From Eulemur rufifrons (Eukaryota; Chordata; Mammalia; Primates; Lemuridae), in assembly GCF_041146395.1 (NCBI RefSeq), contig NC_090989.1, forward strand, positions 243,650,843 to 243,714,842: 64,000 nucleotides of DNA, in the 5' to 3' direction. Below, piece after piece: positions 44,623 through 57,327 of this stretch. Position 1 is the stretch's first letter. Each line of letters starts with the position of its first letter. The translations under genes were made by a program, and so were the position numbers. The notes under the pieces are model-generated. The model ran no database searches, was not told the origin of the DNA, and saw only the letters and a program-made list of their open reading frames with translations.

Positions 44623-46819
44623 GTCTAGACCACATTTTCACCCCATGCTTAATGTTTTTTTATGTTGAAACAATATTAATTTCTATAATTATAAAAACAA
44701 AAATAAATAATTGGGAAGCAATAGTGAAACCTAAATAAAAAGAAAACAACAAAACACAAATGCATTTGAGTTGGAAGCTTACCTAAGGCATGAGCCATAA
44801 AAAGTTTCAGTTACTGTATTTAAAGTATCCATTTTACATTTCTACAATTTAAGACACTTGAAGAATTAGATTTTCAACAATTATAAGAACTTGATGGCTG
44901 TTTTTCTTTGCAAAGGAGAGGGTGTTAATAATTTGGTGGTGTTTCTTACAGCTTCAATTCAGTTTATAGGAAGAAGCATATCAATTATGAGGTTCTGATA
45001 TGCCTGTGAGGTTCTCTCAGCCTTTTTCCCGCTTTTTTATTGAATGATGTACTTGCCTGCACAAGCACAAAACCCATAATCTTATTTGGAAGATAAGGGG
45101 ATACAAATACTTCTTTAATATCCCAGAGGAGAAATTCACTAGCATATCAGAATATTAGAACTGAGGGAGGATACTCCTATTTGGTAACTTATCTGTTTGA
45201 AATATTGTCTTCTACATTGTTCTGTTAATGATGACCTAACTAAAGACAGAGTTTTGGGATTTTGGTGGATAGGAAAGGAGCAACTGTTGACAAGTTTAAT
45301 TTCATTTTGAGCTATTATTACAGGAACTATGTGGCTACTATCTTAGTAATCTGCTATTTTTTTCAGCTGATTCATTACAGCCAAAGGAAGGATAGTATCT
45401 CTAAGCTTATAGTGAAAAGCTTTGGAAAGCAGAAAGCAAGTCTTTTATTAAATTCTTGTCCAGGAGTTCATCTGTCAGGCCTAGAAATGACTAGTTATTG
45501 TTACCATATACCCTAGTATCTATGACTGATACGGAAAAATGAAACATTTTAAAAGAATTCAAGAAGCAGTGGGTCCATATTGTTTTTGTCTGTCTATAAT
45601 TAAACAACAGTTTATTGTTTTATTTACCTGGACAATTCTTCCAATGCCAGTCAGGCCTCTTTAAAGTAAAATGCTTGGAGGGAAGAGTATATTAGGGGAG
45701 CAGGTAAAATTTTGCAGAGTTAAAGAATAATATTGCTGCAGTGTTAACAACCATATTTATAGGAGCACAAACAGGGGAATTCTTCATCATGTTGGCCAAA
45801 GATAAATAAGTAAAATTTCCCATTCAAATATATAGTTAGATTTCTAAAATATACTGGGTACTGCAAGTGGATCCTTCAGAGTCCTAACAAATTACGCTTT
45901 AAAAAATGATTAGGACAGCAGCAGCTTGGGTCTCCTGTTTTAACATTATTGAAATTATTAATTCTGGATGTTAATAAATAGTTTTTACTTCTACTGTCTC
46001 TAGAGAATTTCACCCCATGCTACCCATGTCATAAGGAGAAAAACAAGATTGTATTTATAGTAAATTCAAGTGTACCTGAAAAATACGATTTTCCATAAGA
46101 AAGAAACCAAAGTGACCTAAGAGAAGCTACATATATTATTTCCCTTGTTCTAGGTGCCTGATATTTTAGATACTGACCATATCAGAGAATGAGTATTTTC
46201 TTACATGAATAAAAGATAATGATATTCCACAGTACCTTGGAAATGGAATCCCTTTATCCCAGGTGTCAATGGAAATGTTCAGACTTTCCATAGGTGAGGA
46301 CACATTAATAAAGAATAAGATCAGAAGGATCCCAGAGGGAAACCATAAAGAAGCCAAGAAAGTGGAGAATGGATCAAAAGTCTGAAAGCAGTTGACAATG
46401 GTTTTTTTCTCTTCTCCCCAACACTCTCTTCTGCAAAGGTAAATGTCTTCTTGCCTCAGCTTTATTTTGCAAATTACAATCAAGACTGAAACAAGTCAGA
46501 CCATTGAGACTCATTTGTTTTCTCTCTGAGCCAAGGCAAACAGATCTAATTTCATTCTGAGACAAGGCAGGTGGGCTTAATAGATGGTATGGGGGTGGGT
46601 GAAGAAGAGGAATGGTTACTGTGGGAAGACATCAGTTGTAATTTATCTTGACTTAGTAAGACTTTTCATTTTTGCATGACATGCTGCTCAACAAATGGAG
46701 AGACCCTCCAGTGAAGTAATTGCTCAGATTATAAGAGTGTCGTGCTTAAAAAGGACTTCTAAGCTGCATTAGCTTGGGTTGAATCACTGGTGCTCATCTT
46801 CAAGAGGTCAGTCCAAGAA

Positions 46820-46875
46820 CGAATCTATTTAACATCTTCATCAATGACCAAGATAATGGAAGAGGTATAGCAGGC
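46820..46875 (+). mobile_element. Possible CR1/L3 LINE scrap
   Basis: The plus-strand translation reads NLFNIFINDQDNGRGI, resembling the 'LFNIFINDLD' segment found just before the catalytic box of CR1/L3 reverse transcriptases. The match is only about 15 residues and the following FADD region is not seen. Confidence 0.35.
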
Positions 46876-47267
46876 CCGTTAATTAACTCTAGGAAAGACA
46901 TTTATGGCTGGGTGGCTTGCACATCATAAGGCAGTGTATTAATTTTAAAGGGCCTTTGCGGTCATAAAGCACTTGTCTTTTACATTCAAAAATCTCATAA
47001 GGCTACTTGTGCTTTGTACATCCCTGCAGGCACAACTAAGAAAACAAATAAGTAAACTCTTTCTACCATGAGTCTCTGTGTTCTGTTTGCTGAAGCACAG
47101 GTACCAGGACTGGAACAACTTTGCTTTATGTAGAACCATCCATTTTTTTATGGGTGCACCCCTAAATGATTTTCTTCTTTCCCTACACGTAGCTCTTTCC
47201 CAGGATTTCAAGGCAATGCTGCAAAGGTGTAAAGCAGTGTCAGATACATAACTTGAGGGGCTTACTG

Positions 47268-47294
47268 CAAACAAACAAACAAACAAACAAAACA
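47268..47294 (+). repeat. (CAAA)n microsatellite
   Basis: Six tandem CAAA/ACAA units with one extra A at the end. Confidence 0.95.
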
Positions 47295-48189
47295 GGGCCT
47301 TTTGTTCATAAAGTAGAAAAAAATACCATTAAAGTTACTAAGATGTAAAGCTCTTTCCACTTTTTAATCATCTCTCTATTGACTTGTTATGGTGTTTTTC
47401 ATTTACTATTTAATGTCATTCTGAGAAATAAAATTTAAATGTAGATTATTAACATAAATTTTATCATTCATCTTTATATTGGGTATTGCCAGTGTTAAAT
47501 GCAAATACGAGAACATTTAACTCATATGTGGAATCACCAAAATTACGTCATTTGTATTTCATAGCTCACATATGCATATGTATTTCATTCTTCCCAGAAG
47601 AAACACTGCACAAAACTAACTCAACTATCTTTGTTTCATTTCTTGATATGCATACATTCTACCAATACTTCCATCTTTGGCTTACAGATCAGTAAGGAAG
47701 GACTGAAGGGAAAAGAAGTATGGGTTGCTCTATCATTTTCAGTATAAGAAGTTGCTTGATAGAGGGAAGTAGCATTAGCTAGGAAAGAATAAATAGGGTT
47801 CCTGGTCTGTTGCATTTTTTAGAATACGATTGCCTTCTCCCTGCATTGGAATCCAGTTCTGGTTTGAATGGAAAGCATGGCTTGTTGGGGCTGTCAGTGT
47901 CTCTGCTTCCTCAGTCATTGATGTCACGCTCTTACTCTGTGCTCACCTTGAATCATGATCAGCTCTCACACATTTTTAAGTGGTAGGATACCCTCTATAT
48001 GTTTTTTGGATTCTTGTATCTTGCATTCAGGGCCTAAAAATATTTTCAGCTTTTGTTTAATTTTGTGCTTGAGTGCTTGGCAGGATTTATCCTCCCGTTT
48101 TCAACTGTTTCCTGTTGAGGTACTGGAGATGGCATTTAAGGCCGGTTCCTCTACCCTTGTCTCTCTGGCTTTGGTGTCAGAGAAAATGA

Positions 48190-48345
48190 CAATGTTTCTC
48201 TAACCCATGGATTCATTGTTACCTTGGGCAAATTTTTAAATCTGAGTCTTAGTGTTTTCATCTGTTAAAAGGGGATAATGCCTATCTTGTAGATGAAATT
48301 TAAAGATTAAATGGAGTAGTAAAAGCATCTAACAGATAGTAGTCC
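48190..48345 (+). mobile_element. MIR SINE fragment
   Basis: GTTACCTTGGGCAAATTTTT, CTGAGTCTTAGTGTTTTCAT, CTGTTAAAAGGGGATAATGC and CTATCTTGTAGATGAAATTT match the MIR series in order. Confidence 0.8.
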
Positions 48346-48859
48346 TGTCACTTGTGCTCTACTATTGATAAATCCTTTCTGAGAGGAAGTTAATGTGGTA
48401 AATATAGTTCTATTTGCACTACAGTCAGCACTCAATCTTTATGTGAGTTTAGGAAATTTAATTTTATTCTCATAATTACTTATTTAACCTTATTTCCTTA
48501 ACTTGTCATGCTCCCACCCATCCTAAAGGTTTCTATCTTAGGTGTGCTGGGTAAATTTTGTGTAGAAAGGTGGGTGCCTGCTTGTTTTATAGTAAAATGT
48601 TGACATAAAAAACAGCCTTTTACCTTTTTGTGTCACCAGATTTTATGTATCAGCTGTACAAATTAATTTTTTTAAGAAAATCAGGCAAAGAATATGCGTT
48701 GGTGTGGCTCACATTTGCAACTATCATCTATTCCCTTAGTTAAGCTTTTACCCATACGTTGCTTCCTAGCTTGGTATTTTTCAAGATTATATTTATTAGA
48801 GTAAATTGAAAATACGGGAATAAGAGAATGAAGAAAGAATTGTACCTATTGAAGGTAAT
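48346..48859. other. Unassigned DNA
   Basis: No feature recognised. Confidence 0.4.
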
Positions 48860-49375
48860 CAAGTAATCAATGTAAATAGTCCTCCCTCCAACCCCAGTCT
48901 TTTCTAAATGTACAACTTTAAAAATACTATTGGGATCCTACGATATATAAAATTTTATATCTCTTTAAATATAATATTATATTGTAAACATTTGTTACAT
49001 TCTGCATAAACATTTTTATGACTGCAGAGTATATTACCATGTGGATTTATTTAACTAGTCCTCTGTTTTCTGACACAGTTTCATTTGTAGTAAAAACTGT
49101 GACGAACATCTTTTTGAATAAGCCTTTCCCATTTTTCAAGGTTATGTCCTTAGGACAGATTCCCAAAAGAACATCACTGAGTTAAAGCATCTCATACATT
49201 TTAAGTTTCTTGATACTTATTGACAAATTGCTTTCAAAAGGAGTCACACTGATTTTTACTCTTGCTAGGTATTTATCATAATACCAACACATGGCTAAAT
49301 ATAGATTATTATTATTAGTGACTACGGACATTTGATATATATGTTTGTTTTCTAACTCTAATTTCTCCACCATGA
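48860..49375 (-). mobile_element. L1ME LINE 3'UTR fragment (antisense)
   Basis: ACTGCAGAGTATATTACCAT, TGGATTTATTTAACTAGTCC, TTCATTTGTAGTAAAAACTG, TGACGAACATCTTTTTGAAT, TTAGGACAGATTCCCAAAAG and TATTGACAAATTGCTTTCAA follow the antisense L1ME 3'UTR pattern. Confidence 0.65.
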
Positions 49376-51298
49376 ATTACAGTATCCCTTTCAGGTCCTT
49401 TGGTAGACTACTTATTCATATAATCATGATCTCCTGGCAGGAGGGTGGGGGAAGAAAAATTTCCACAAAGTTTGTATCATTTCTGATGTTCCCTCTTCCC
49501 TAGTCACCCTCCCTTAATAAAATTTAGTCAGAAAATATTTTTTTAAGTTTATTTTTATTGAAAAAGTAATAAGCTTTTGTTGTAAAAAACTACACATTAC
49601 AAATAAAGCTAAAGCATCCCTTGACCAGGACCACAGTGCTGCACAAATTCACGTAGACTACCTTGCACAATGAGTTTTGCGGTGTTGACCAGGAGACCCT
49701 GCTTGGGACCATCTGCTCTCTCATCCCAATCCTCTCCTCTCACCAGAGGGAAATATTGCTATCAGTTTGCTATAAATCTTTCTAGGTTTTTTCCTTTTTT
49801 AAAATTTGTTTTTCTTTTTAAATTTTCTATTATCATAATGATATGAGCAGACCTGGCTCTCATACTTGCCCCTATCCTTAGCTGGTTTCCTCAGGGAACT
49901 CTGATGCTCCTTTCCTTCCTTGGTCTTTCTGTAGTCCTGGCTGGTTGTTTTCTGCATTTATATGTTGTCAGTGTGATTTTTCCTCTCTCTGGAAGTCTGA
50001 TCCCCAAACCCCTCTCACGTTTTTTATTTTTAAGGGTTTAGGCTGTTTTGTTGTATTAAGAAATGCTGGGGAGAAAAGTGTTAGAGAAATATTATATTAG
50101 GATGCCAAAATCTCTTTCTCTCCCTGAAGCTAAAACACATAGAGTTTCACCCTGAGGAACCAATTCTTTAGAAAACCAAGCTAAAAGGGAAATGAAATGA
50201 AAGGCAGTCTACATTAAATTTCATTTAGTCCTATTGTTTAATTTATGTTCTGGGCTCCTTGATTCCTTTTAGGCCCTAGGCATGCAGGATACTGTTTTTG
50301 TGTGTTTGGTCACTCCTTCATATTTTATCTTATCTTTGGACTTTATAGATATTTCTGTTCTGGAGGCTTCTGAAATCAGTCAGCTCTCTCTTTTTGGGAG
50401 AGTTGGTAGGTAGAGTGGGATATTTTTTAGCAGGCATGTTGGTTTAGATTTTTTACATTAAATATTATAGGGCTTTCTCCTTTTTAACTTCAGTAATGTG
50501 ATATCTTGCTTCTGTTGACCAGTGTTTAAAAATTTGCTTATTTCATTTGTACTTGGATTGCTCTGCCATATTTTCTGAGTATTTTGTTTATTTATTTATT
50601 TTTAATATAGCCCTGGAACAGACATGAGGATTTCTTGTGAAAGCACAATGTAAACACACTCTAAACCACTTGTGGACCTTTGCAGATTAGGGGTGGTTCC
50701 ATATTGTGAGCCATGTGGCTAAGCAGGATATGATTGCCTCATTTCTGACCCAGCAGTCAAAGATGCTGTGCTTTGCTGGAGGGAAGTATTCACAGCTACT
50801 GCCTGTGTTGTAATTTATTTATTTATTTTTTTGGAGGATTAACAGAAGACCTGAATTTTAGGGTTTTCCATATGGTTGCTTCCCAGTGGCACTAACATTG
50901 ACTTAAAAAAAAAAAACACCTCTTCACTTTAGGGAAAAGTCCGGAGTCACTTAGTATTCCTTACACTCGGGAAGGCTGACTATAAAGGCTTATACTTCCT
51001 GCTGTGATTGTATCCTCCTTGAAAGAAATGAAGCAGCAACATGAACTTAGTTCCCTTTATCTGCACAGTGATTCTAAGTCTCAATTTCTGCAGTCTTCCC
51101 TCTCTCACTATTTAATACACTTATCGTTTCACTGCCTGGCATTCCCCTATAGGAGAGATTGAATTTAACAAATGTACACTAAGAATGATAGCTGACACTA
51201 ATTCAATGAGCAGAAGGTTAAATCCAATCATAATTCCTGAGGTAATGGAGACGGGTAGAGTATGCAGATCTCCGAAGAGTCAAAGAGATTAAACGAGA

Positions 51299-51323
51299 CT
51301 ACACAGTTCCTTTGACTGTGTAG
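51299..51323. repeat. Perfect 9-bp inverted repeat
   Basis: CTACACAGT (51299-51307), loop TCCTTTG, ACTGTGTAG (51315-51323). No T-run follows. Function unknown. Confidence 0.85.
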
Positions 51324-51768
51324 CCACTAGGAAACCATAATAGCATTTTAAGGTGGGGTGATACCAGAGTCTAAAGATTTATTTTCTTTTAAATGAACAA
51401 AGCATCACAGTCAAGCTGATGCAATAATTTTGCAATCCCTTGAGCTGTTAAGCTCAGGTGAAGAAAGATGTTAGCTAAATACAATCTGGAATGAATACAT
51501 TAATTTGCACAGTCCCTTCCCCCAATTGTGCATAAAGTCTTGAACTGTTTTAACTCTGATGGATTTTAGTCCATGATAAAATCTGGAAAGACCACCTGCA
51601 AAGCTTTTAAAAATATAAGTAAGTCATATTAGGGATATAGGGTGGAAAAGGGAGGAAGGAAAGATTTGCAAAGGCTTAAAAAAAATGACTGCTTGATTTA
51701 ATGTCTGTAGATGAAAGCTGTGAACCAGTACTTCCCACGAGACTCCATGGTGGATTGTCGCTGATGGC

Positions 51769-51793
51769 AACTAACGGAAAACTAACGGAAAAC
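51769..51793 (+). repeat. 11-bp tandem duplication
   Basis: AACTAACGGAA occurs twice in tandem (51769-51779 and 51780-51790) and a third copy starts with AAC. Confidence 0.9.
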
Positions 51794-52851
51794 TTGCACC
51801 TGGGGCCCTTGCTGGATCCGCCTATAACAGCCCTTCTCGGTGGGAAGGCAGGATTAGGGTTCAGGCTGATAAGATAACGGAATCTGTGTATGCCTGGCCT
51901 GATTGCTCCCCTGATCTGATCACTAGTATCGGGGTGACAGCTGCTTTTCCAACCCTCTGGGCAGCAAGTGGCAGAGCAGCATGTCAATTGCGTGTGCATA
52001 TTTAGCAGTGGTATATTGACAATTAAGGAGAAAGTGATTCACATTTGTATTACCCTTATTAAAGAGTATATGAAATATTTAGTCAAAGAGTTGGAGGGTT
52101 TAAAGAATGTGAATTTTTGCATGACTGAGCGAGGTTCTTTTTTTAAAGCATACATTTGATCAGTGAATTATGATAATTCTTGGTTTGGTGTGGCTGTGTA
52201 AAGATATTGGACATTACATATGCGATTCACATTCATACCTCAGAGGAACACTGTCAAGTTTTAGGATTGCTATAGTAGTACATGATATTGAAATTGGGCT
52301 GGATTTGTTAAAATTCAAAATGGACGTGATGGAACAGAAAAGAAACAGGAAAGAGAATGTTAAATGTTAAAGCTTTCTAAATCAGTGGGTTAGAATGAAT
52401 TATTATGTCATTAAAAATAATAAAATGCATAAATATATTACTTTTTATAGAAAAGAAACTGGTTGTTTATATAAATTTGTTAGCATATACCCCAAATGTT
52501 TAAAATGTGCATACTCTTGGACCTAACATTTCCACATTAAGGAAGAGGTGTTTGTCACCTGCTCTTTTCACTTAATACATTTTCTTTGTTTGATTTGCAA
52601 TTAAAGGGCACTTCCTTTTGGTCTGTGTAAAAATTATATAATGTTTTAGAAATATAAAAAGTGTATGTAATAGTTATGTAAGCAATGAAGCATAATAATA
52701 ACTGGATACTAGTGAATTAAGCATCCAATTAGGACTTGAAACATTTATATGATTATGTTACTTTCCTATCTCATCCCATTTTCTATTTCCTATCAATACT
52801 CCGCAAACTAAATTTTATCATTTCCTTTTCTAAAATGGTTTTATTACATAA

Positions 52852-53229
52852 GTTTTTTTTTTCAAAATTTCATTTTTCAAAATTAAAGCATAATTTACAT
52901 ACAGTATATTTCACCCATTATAGTGTACAATTCTTTGGTTTTTTTTGGCAAACATGTATACCATCACCATCAAGGTATAGAACAGTTCTACCACCTCTCA
53001 GAATCCTCCCATGCCCCTTTGTAGTCAATCCCTCTCCCTTTCCCCAGCCCTTGGCAACCCTCAACCTGTTTTCTGTCTCAGTAGTTTAGCAGCCTTTCCC
53101 AGAATGTCATATAAATAGAATCATACATTACGTAGCCTTTTGAGTCTGTCTTCTTTCCTTCTGCATAACGTATTTACAATTCATTCATGTTTTTGTATGT
53201 ATCAATAGTTTGTTTCTTTTTCTTTTTCT
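52852..53229 (-). mobile_element. L1M LINE 3'UTR (left of Alu)
   Basis: Antisense L1M 3'UTR: AAGCATAATTTACATACAGT, ATTTCACCCATTATAGTGTA, CCATCACCATCAAGGTATAG, CCCCAGCCCTTGGCAACCCT, AATAGAATCATACATTACGT and TACAATTCATTCATGTTTTT. The T-run at 52852-52862 may be its A-tail. Confidence 0.85.
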
Positions 53230-53529
53230 TTTTTTTTTTTTTTTTTGAGACAGGATCTCACTTTGTCACTAGAGCTAGAGTGCAGTGGCGTGATTATAGC
53301 TCACTGGAACCTCAAACTCCTGGACTCACGTAATCCTCCTCATGCCTCAGCATCTTGAGTAACTGGGACTGTGGTTGTGCACCACCATACCTGGCTAATT
53401 AAAAAAACAGTTGTAGAGACAGCATCTCACTATATTGCTCCGGCTAGTATCGAATGCCTGTGTTCAAGTGCTTCTGCCTTGGCATCCCAAAGTATGAGAA
53501 TTACAGGCATGAGCCTCTACACCTGGCCA
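53230..53529 (-). mobile_element. Full-length dimeric Alu
   Basis: Minus-strand Alu with both arms; the T-run at 53229-53246 is its tail. Interior TAGAGTGCAGTGGCGTGATT and ATAGCTCACTGGAACCTCAA, then TTGGCATCCCAAAGTATGAG. It is inserted in L1M 3'UTR. No clean target-site duplication seen. Confidence 0.93.
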
Positions 53530-53986
53530 GTAGTTCTTATCTTTTTATGACTAAGTAGTATTCTATTATAGGGATATACTATAGTTTGTTGATTCACTAG
53601 CTGAAAAATATTTTGAGTTGTTTCTAGTTTTTGGCAATTATAAATGTAAATGTTTCAGCTACAAATATTTGTATATACATTTTTGTATAAACATAAATTT
53701 TCATTTCACCTGGTAAATACCTGGAAATGAAATTTCTGGGTCATATGTCAAGTGCATTGTTGTTCTCTAGTTTTGATTTTAGGATATTCATGATCTCACA
53801 AAATGAATTGGGCATGCTGTTCTCTCTTCTTTTCTATTCCGGATGAGATTCTGTCAAATTTGTATTATTTATTTCTTAAACGTTTTAGAGAATTTTCCAA
53901 TGTAGCTGTCTGGGCCTGGAGTATTCTTTGTTAGAAACTTTTAAACACTTCAGTTAATAGATACAGGATTATTTACCTTTTCTCTG
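53530..53986 (-). mobile_element. L1M ORF2 end plus displaced ORF2 middle
   Basis: 53530-53755 is the antisense ORF2 end (ATGACTAAGTAGTATTCTAT, AGTTGTTTCTAGTTTTTGGC, TGAAATTTCTGGGTCATATG). 53762-53985 is instead ORF2 middle sequence near the RT N-terminus (TTCATGATCTCACAAAATGA, GTAGCTGTCTGGGCCTGGAG), which normally lies more than 1 kb upstream. So this L1M lost internal sequence, or two fragments were joined. Confidence 0.7.
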
Positions 53987-55503
53987 CATTCTCACCAACA
54001 ACTTTTATGTTTTGACTTTTTAAATATTGCCCATTCTGACTGGTATAAGATGGAATTTCCTGATTTTAATTTGAATTTATTGATTAGTGATATTGAACAT
54101 TTTTTCATTTGTTTGCTGGCCATTTGTATGTCTTCTTTTGAAAAATGCCTATGTCCTTTGTCCACTTTTTAATGGGATTATTTGTTTTTTTTTCTTTTTG
54201 AGTTTTTTGAGTTCCATATATTAATAGATTCTAGATATTAGTCCTTTGTCAGAAGCATAGTTTATGAATATTTTCTTCTGGACTGTAGGCTATTTACTAT
54301 GTTGATTATTTCTTTTGCTGTGCATCTTTTTTTTTAACTTAAGTCTCCTTTGTCTATTTTTGTTTTTGTTGCATTTGCTTTTGAGGTATTATTCATAAAT
54401 TCTTTGCTGAGGCTAATGTTCAGATTGAATCCCCTACTTTTCCTTCTAAAATTTTTATAGTTTTAGATCTTACATTAAGTCTTTAATTTATCTCTAGTTA
54501 ATTTTTATGTATGGTGAGAGATATGGATCCAGTTTTATTTTTCTGCATGTGGTTATCCAATTTTTACAGCCTCATTTATTTAACAGTGTGTTCTTTCCCC
54601 AGTGTATGTTTTTGTTTACTTTGCCGAAGACCAATTGGTTGTAAGTATGTGGATTTATTTATGAGTTCTCTATTCTGTTCCATTGATCTATATGTCTATT
54701 TTTATACTAGTACCGTGCTGTTTTGGTTACTGTAGCCTTGTTATATAATTTGAAGTGAGGTAATGTGATGCCTCTAGCTTTGTATTTTTTGCTTAGTATT
54801 GCTTTGGTTATTCAGGCTCATTTTTGGTTCCATGTGAATTTGAGGATTGTTTTTTCTAATTTTGTGAAAAACGATTTTGGTATTTTGATAGCAAATACAT
54901 TGAATCTGTAGATTGCTTTGGGCAGTGTGGTCACTTTAATGATATTGATTCTTCCAGTCCATGACATGGGATGTTTTTCCATTTGTTTGAATCATCTGTA
55001 ACTTCTTTCATTAGTATTTTGTAGTTTTCCTTGTAGAGATCTTTCACCTCCTTGGTTAAGCATATTCTTAGGTATTTTTTTTTTTCTGGTTGCTGTCATA
55101 AATGGGATTGAGTCTTTGATTTGGTTCTCAGCTTGGATATTATTGGTGTATAGAAATTCTACTGATTTTTGTATGTTGATTTTGTATCCTGAAACTTTTA
55201 TTTATCAAATTTAGGAGTCATTTGGAGGAGTCTGTAGGGTTTTGTAGGTATAAGATCATAGTATCAATAGAGAAAATTTGACTTCCTTTTTTCCAATTTG
55301 GATGTCCTTTATTTCTTTCTCTTGTCTAATCACTCTGGTTAGGACTTAGAGTATTATGCTGAATAGAAGTGGTGAAAATGGGCATCCCTGTCTTGTTCCA
55401 GTTCTTAGGGGGAATGCTTTCAGCTTTTCCCCATTCAGTCAGATGTTGGCTGGGGGTTTGTCATATATGCCTTTTATTATTTTGAGGAATGTTCCTTCTA
55501 TGC

Positions 55504-55755
55504 TTATTTTGTTGAATCTTTTATAATGAAGGAATGTTGAATTTTATCAAATGCTTTTTCTGCATCTATTGAGATCATATGATTTTTGTTTTTAATACAA
55601 TTTAAATGATAAATCACATTTATTAATTTCTCTATGTTGAACCATCCTTGCATCTCTAGAATAGTACCCTCTTGCTTGTGGTGTACTATCTTTCTGATGT
55701 GCTGTTGGATTTGGTTTACTAGTATTTTGTTGAGGATTTTTGCATCAATGTTCAT
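55504..55755 (-). pseudogene. L1 ORF2 reverse transcriptase N-terminal fragment
   Basis: Eighty-three open codons matching the start of the L1 reverse transcriptase: [38 protein letters not shown] and [19 protein letters not shown]. The FDKIQ region holds the first catalytic aspartate, which is kept here. The frame ends soon after, and the downstream FADD box is destroyed. Confidence 0.88.
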
Positions 55756-56013
55756 TGCAGTATTAGTCTGTAGTTTTCTTGTTGCATGCTTTCATGGCTT
55801 TGGTATCAGTGTGATACTGGCTTCATAGAATGAGTTAAGGAGAAACCCCTCGTTCTCATTTTTTTGGAATGATTTCAGTAGGATTGGTACTAGTTTTGTG
55901 TATATCTGGTAGAATTTGGCTGTGAATCTGTCTGGTCCTGGGCTTTTTTTTGTTGTTGTTGGAAGTTTTTTTTTTTATTACTGATTTGATTTCACTACGT
56001 GTTATTGGTCTAC

Positions 56014-56271
56014 TCAGTATTTCCAATTCTTCATGGTTGGGAGGTTGTATATTTCCAGGATTTTATTAATTTCCTCTAGGTTTCCTTGTTTGTGAGCATA
56101 GAGATAGTCGTAGAAGTTTTGGATAATCTTCTGTATTTCTGTGGTATCAGTTGTAATGTCACTTTTATAATTTCTGATTGTATTTATTTGAATCTTCTCT
56201 CTTTCTTTCTTGGTTAATCTAGCTAGCAGTCTATCAGTTTTGCTTATTTTCTCAAAGAACCAGCTTTTCAT
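56014..56271 (-). pseudogene. L1 ORF2 linker between endonuclease and RT, fragment
   Basis: Eighty-five open codons with SWFFEKISKTDRLLARLTKK, REKIQINTIRNYKSDITTDT and IQKIIQNFYDYLYAHKQGNL, as in the L1 ORF2 segment that precedes the RT core. Part of the 6.3-kb L1; not a separate gene. Confidence 0.88.
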
Positions 56272-56615
56272 TTTGTTGATCTTGTGTATTTTTTCAGATC
56301 TAACTTTTGTTTAGTTCTGCTGTGATCTTTGTTATTTCTTTTCTTCTGCTAGTTTTGGGTTTGGCTTGTTCTTGTTTTTCTAGTTCCTTGAGGTGGCACA
56401 TTACATTATAATTTCTGATCTTTCTATCTTTTAATGTATATATTTAATGCTTATATTGTCCTCTCAGTGCTGCTTTTTCTGTATCCTAGAGGTTTTGCTA
56501 TATTTTGTCTCTATTTTTATTTTGTCAAAGAAATTTTTAACTTCCATCTTGATTTTGTTACTGTCTCTAAGGTTAGTCAGAAGCAGGTTATTTAATTTTT
56601 GTGTATTTGTGTAGT

Positions 56616-56825
56616 TTAGTTTTGAGAGTTCCTCTTGGAATTGATTTTTAGTTTTACTACACTGTGGTCTGAGAAAATACTTAATATGCTTTTGATTTTT
56701 AAAAATGTTTTGAGACTTGTTTTGTGGCCTAACGTGTTATATCTTGGATAATGTTCCATGCACTGATGAGATTGTATGCCTGTGGTTATTGGGTAGAATA
56801 TTCTGTAAATATCTGTTAGATCCAT
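56616..56825 (-). pseudogene. L1 endonuclease C-terminal fragment
   Basis: Sixty-nine open codons starting MDLTDIYRIFYPITTGIQ and ending with SDHSVVKLKIN. The SDH motif carries the catalytic histidine of the L1 apurinic-type endonuclease and is kept. The domain is split into different frames from its N-terminal half at 57052-57327. Confidence 0.85.
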
Positions 56826-57051
56826 TTGGTTTAGAGTCCACTTTAAGTCCAGTGTTTCTGTATTGATTTTCTACCTTGATAATCTGTCTAGTGCTGTGAG
56901 TGGGGTTTTGAAGATTCCCACCATTATTGTATTGTTATGTATCTCTTTTCTTAGGTTTAGTAGTATTAGCTTCATGAATGTGGGTCTCCAGTGTTAGGTG
57001 CATGTATATTAGGGATTGTTATGTCTTATTTTTGAATTCATCCCTTTATTA

Positions 57052-57327
57052 TTACATAATAATCTTCTTTGTCTTTTTTACTGTTATTGATTTAAAGTCT
57101 ATTTTATTTGATATGAGTATAGCTACTCCTTCTTGCTTTTGGTTCCAATTTGTATGGAATATCTTTTTCCATTCCTTTACCTTGAGTGTATAAGTATCTT
57201 TACCAGTCAGGTGAGATTCCTGTAGGCAGTATATGGTTAGATTCTGTTTTTTTTTTTTTTTTTTTTTTTTAATCCATTCCACTGATCTATATCTTTTTAG
57301 TGGAATATTTAGTTCATTTACATTCAA
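57052..57327 (-). pseudogene. L1 endonuclease N-terminal fragment with poly-lysine insertion
   Basis: Ninety-one open codons covering the start of ORF2: NVNELNIPLKRYRSVEWI, then a lysine run from a 24-base T-run on the plus strand (57247-57270), then CLQESHLTGKDTYTLKVKEW and VAILISNKIDFKSITVKK. The glutamate of QESHL is a catalytic residue and is kept. The homopolymer lies where L1 normally encodes a short linker, and is an expansion inside the old gene. Confidence 0.85.

Larger units (their letters stand above)
44640..48185. other. Mostly unique DNA
   Basis: No gene recognised in 3.5 kb. A possible CR1/L3 scrap (46820-46875) and a (CAAA)n repeat (47268-47294) are listed separately. Confidence 0.42.
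49376..52851. other. Unique DNA, partly a candidate conserved region
   Basis: No gene or clear repeat in 3.5 kb. The segment 49540-49800 may hold an old LINE tail. The segment 51130-52000 has no repeat wording, a 9-bp perfect inverted repeat and a GC-richer end, and is the best candidate here for a conserved non-coding element. Confidence 0.42.
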
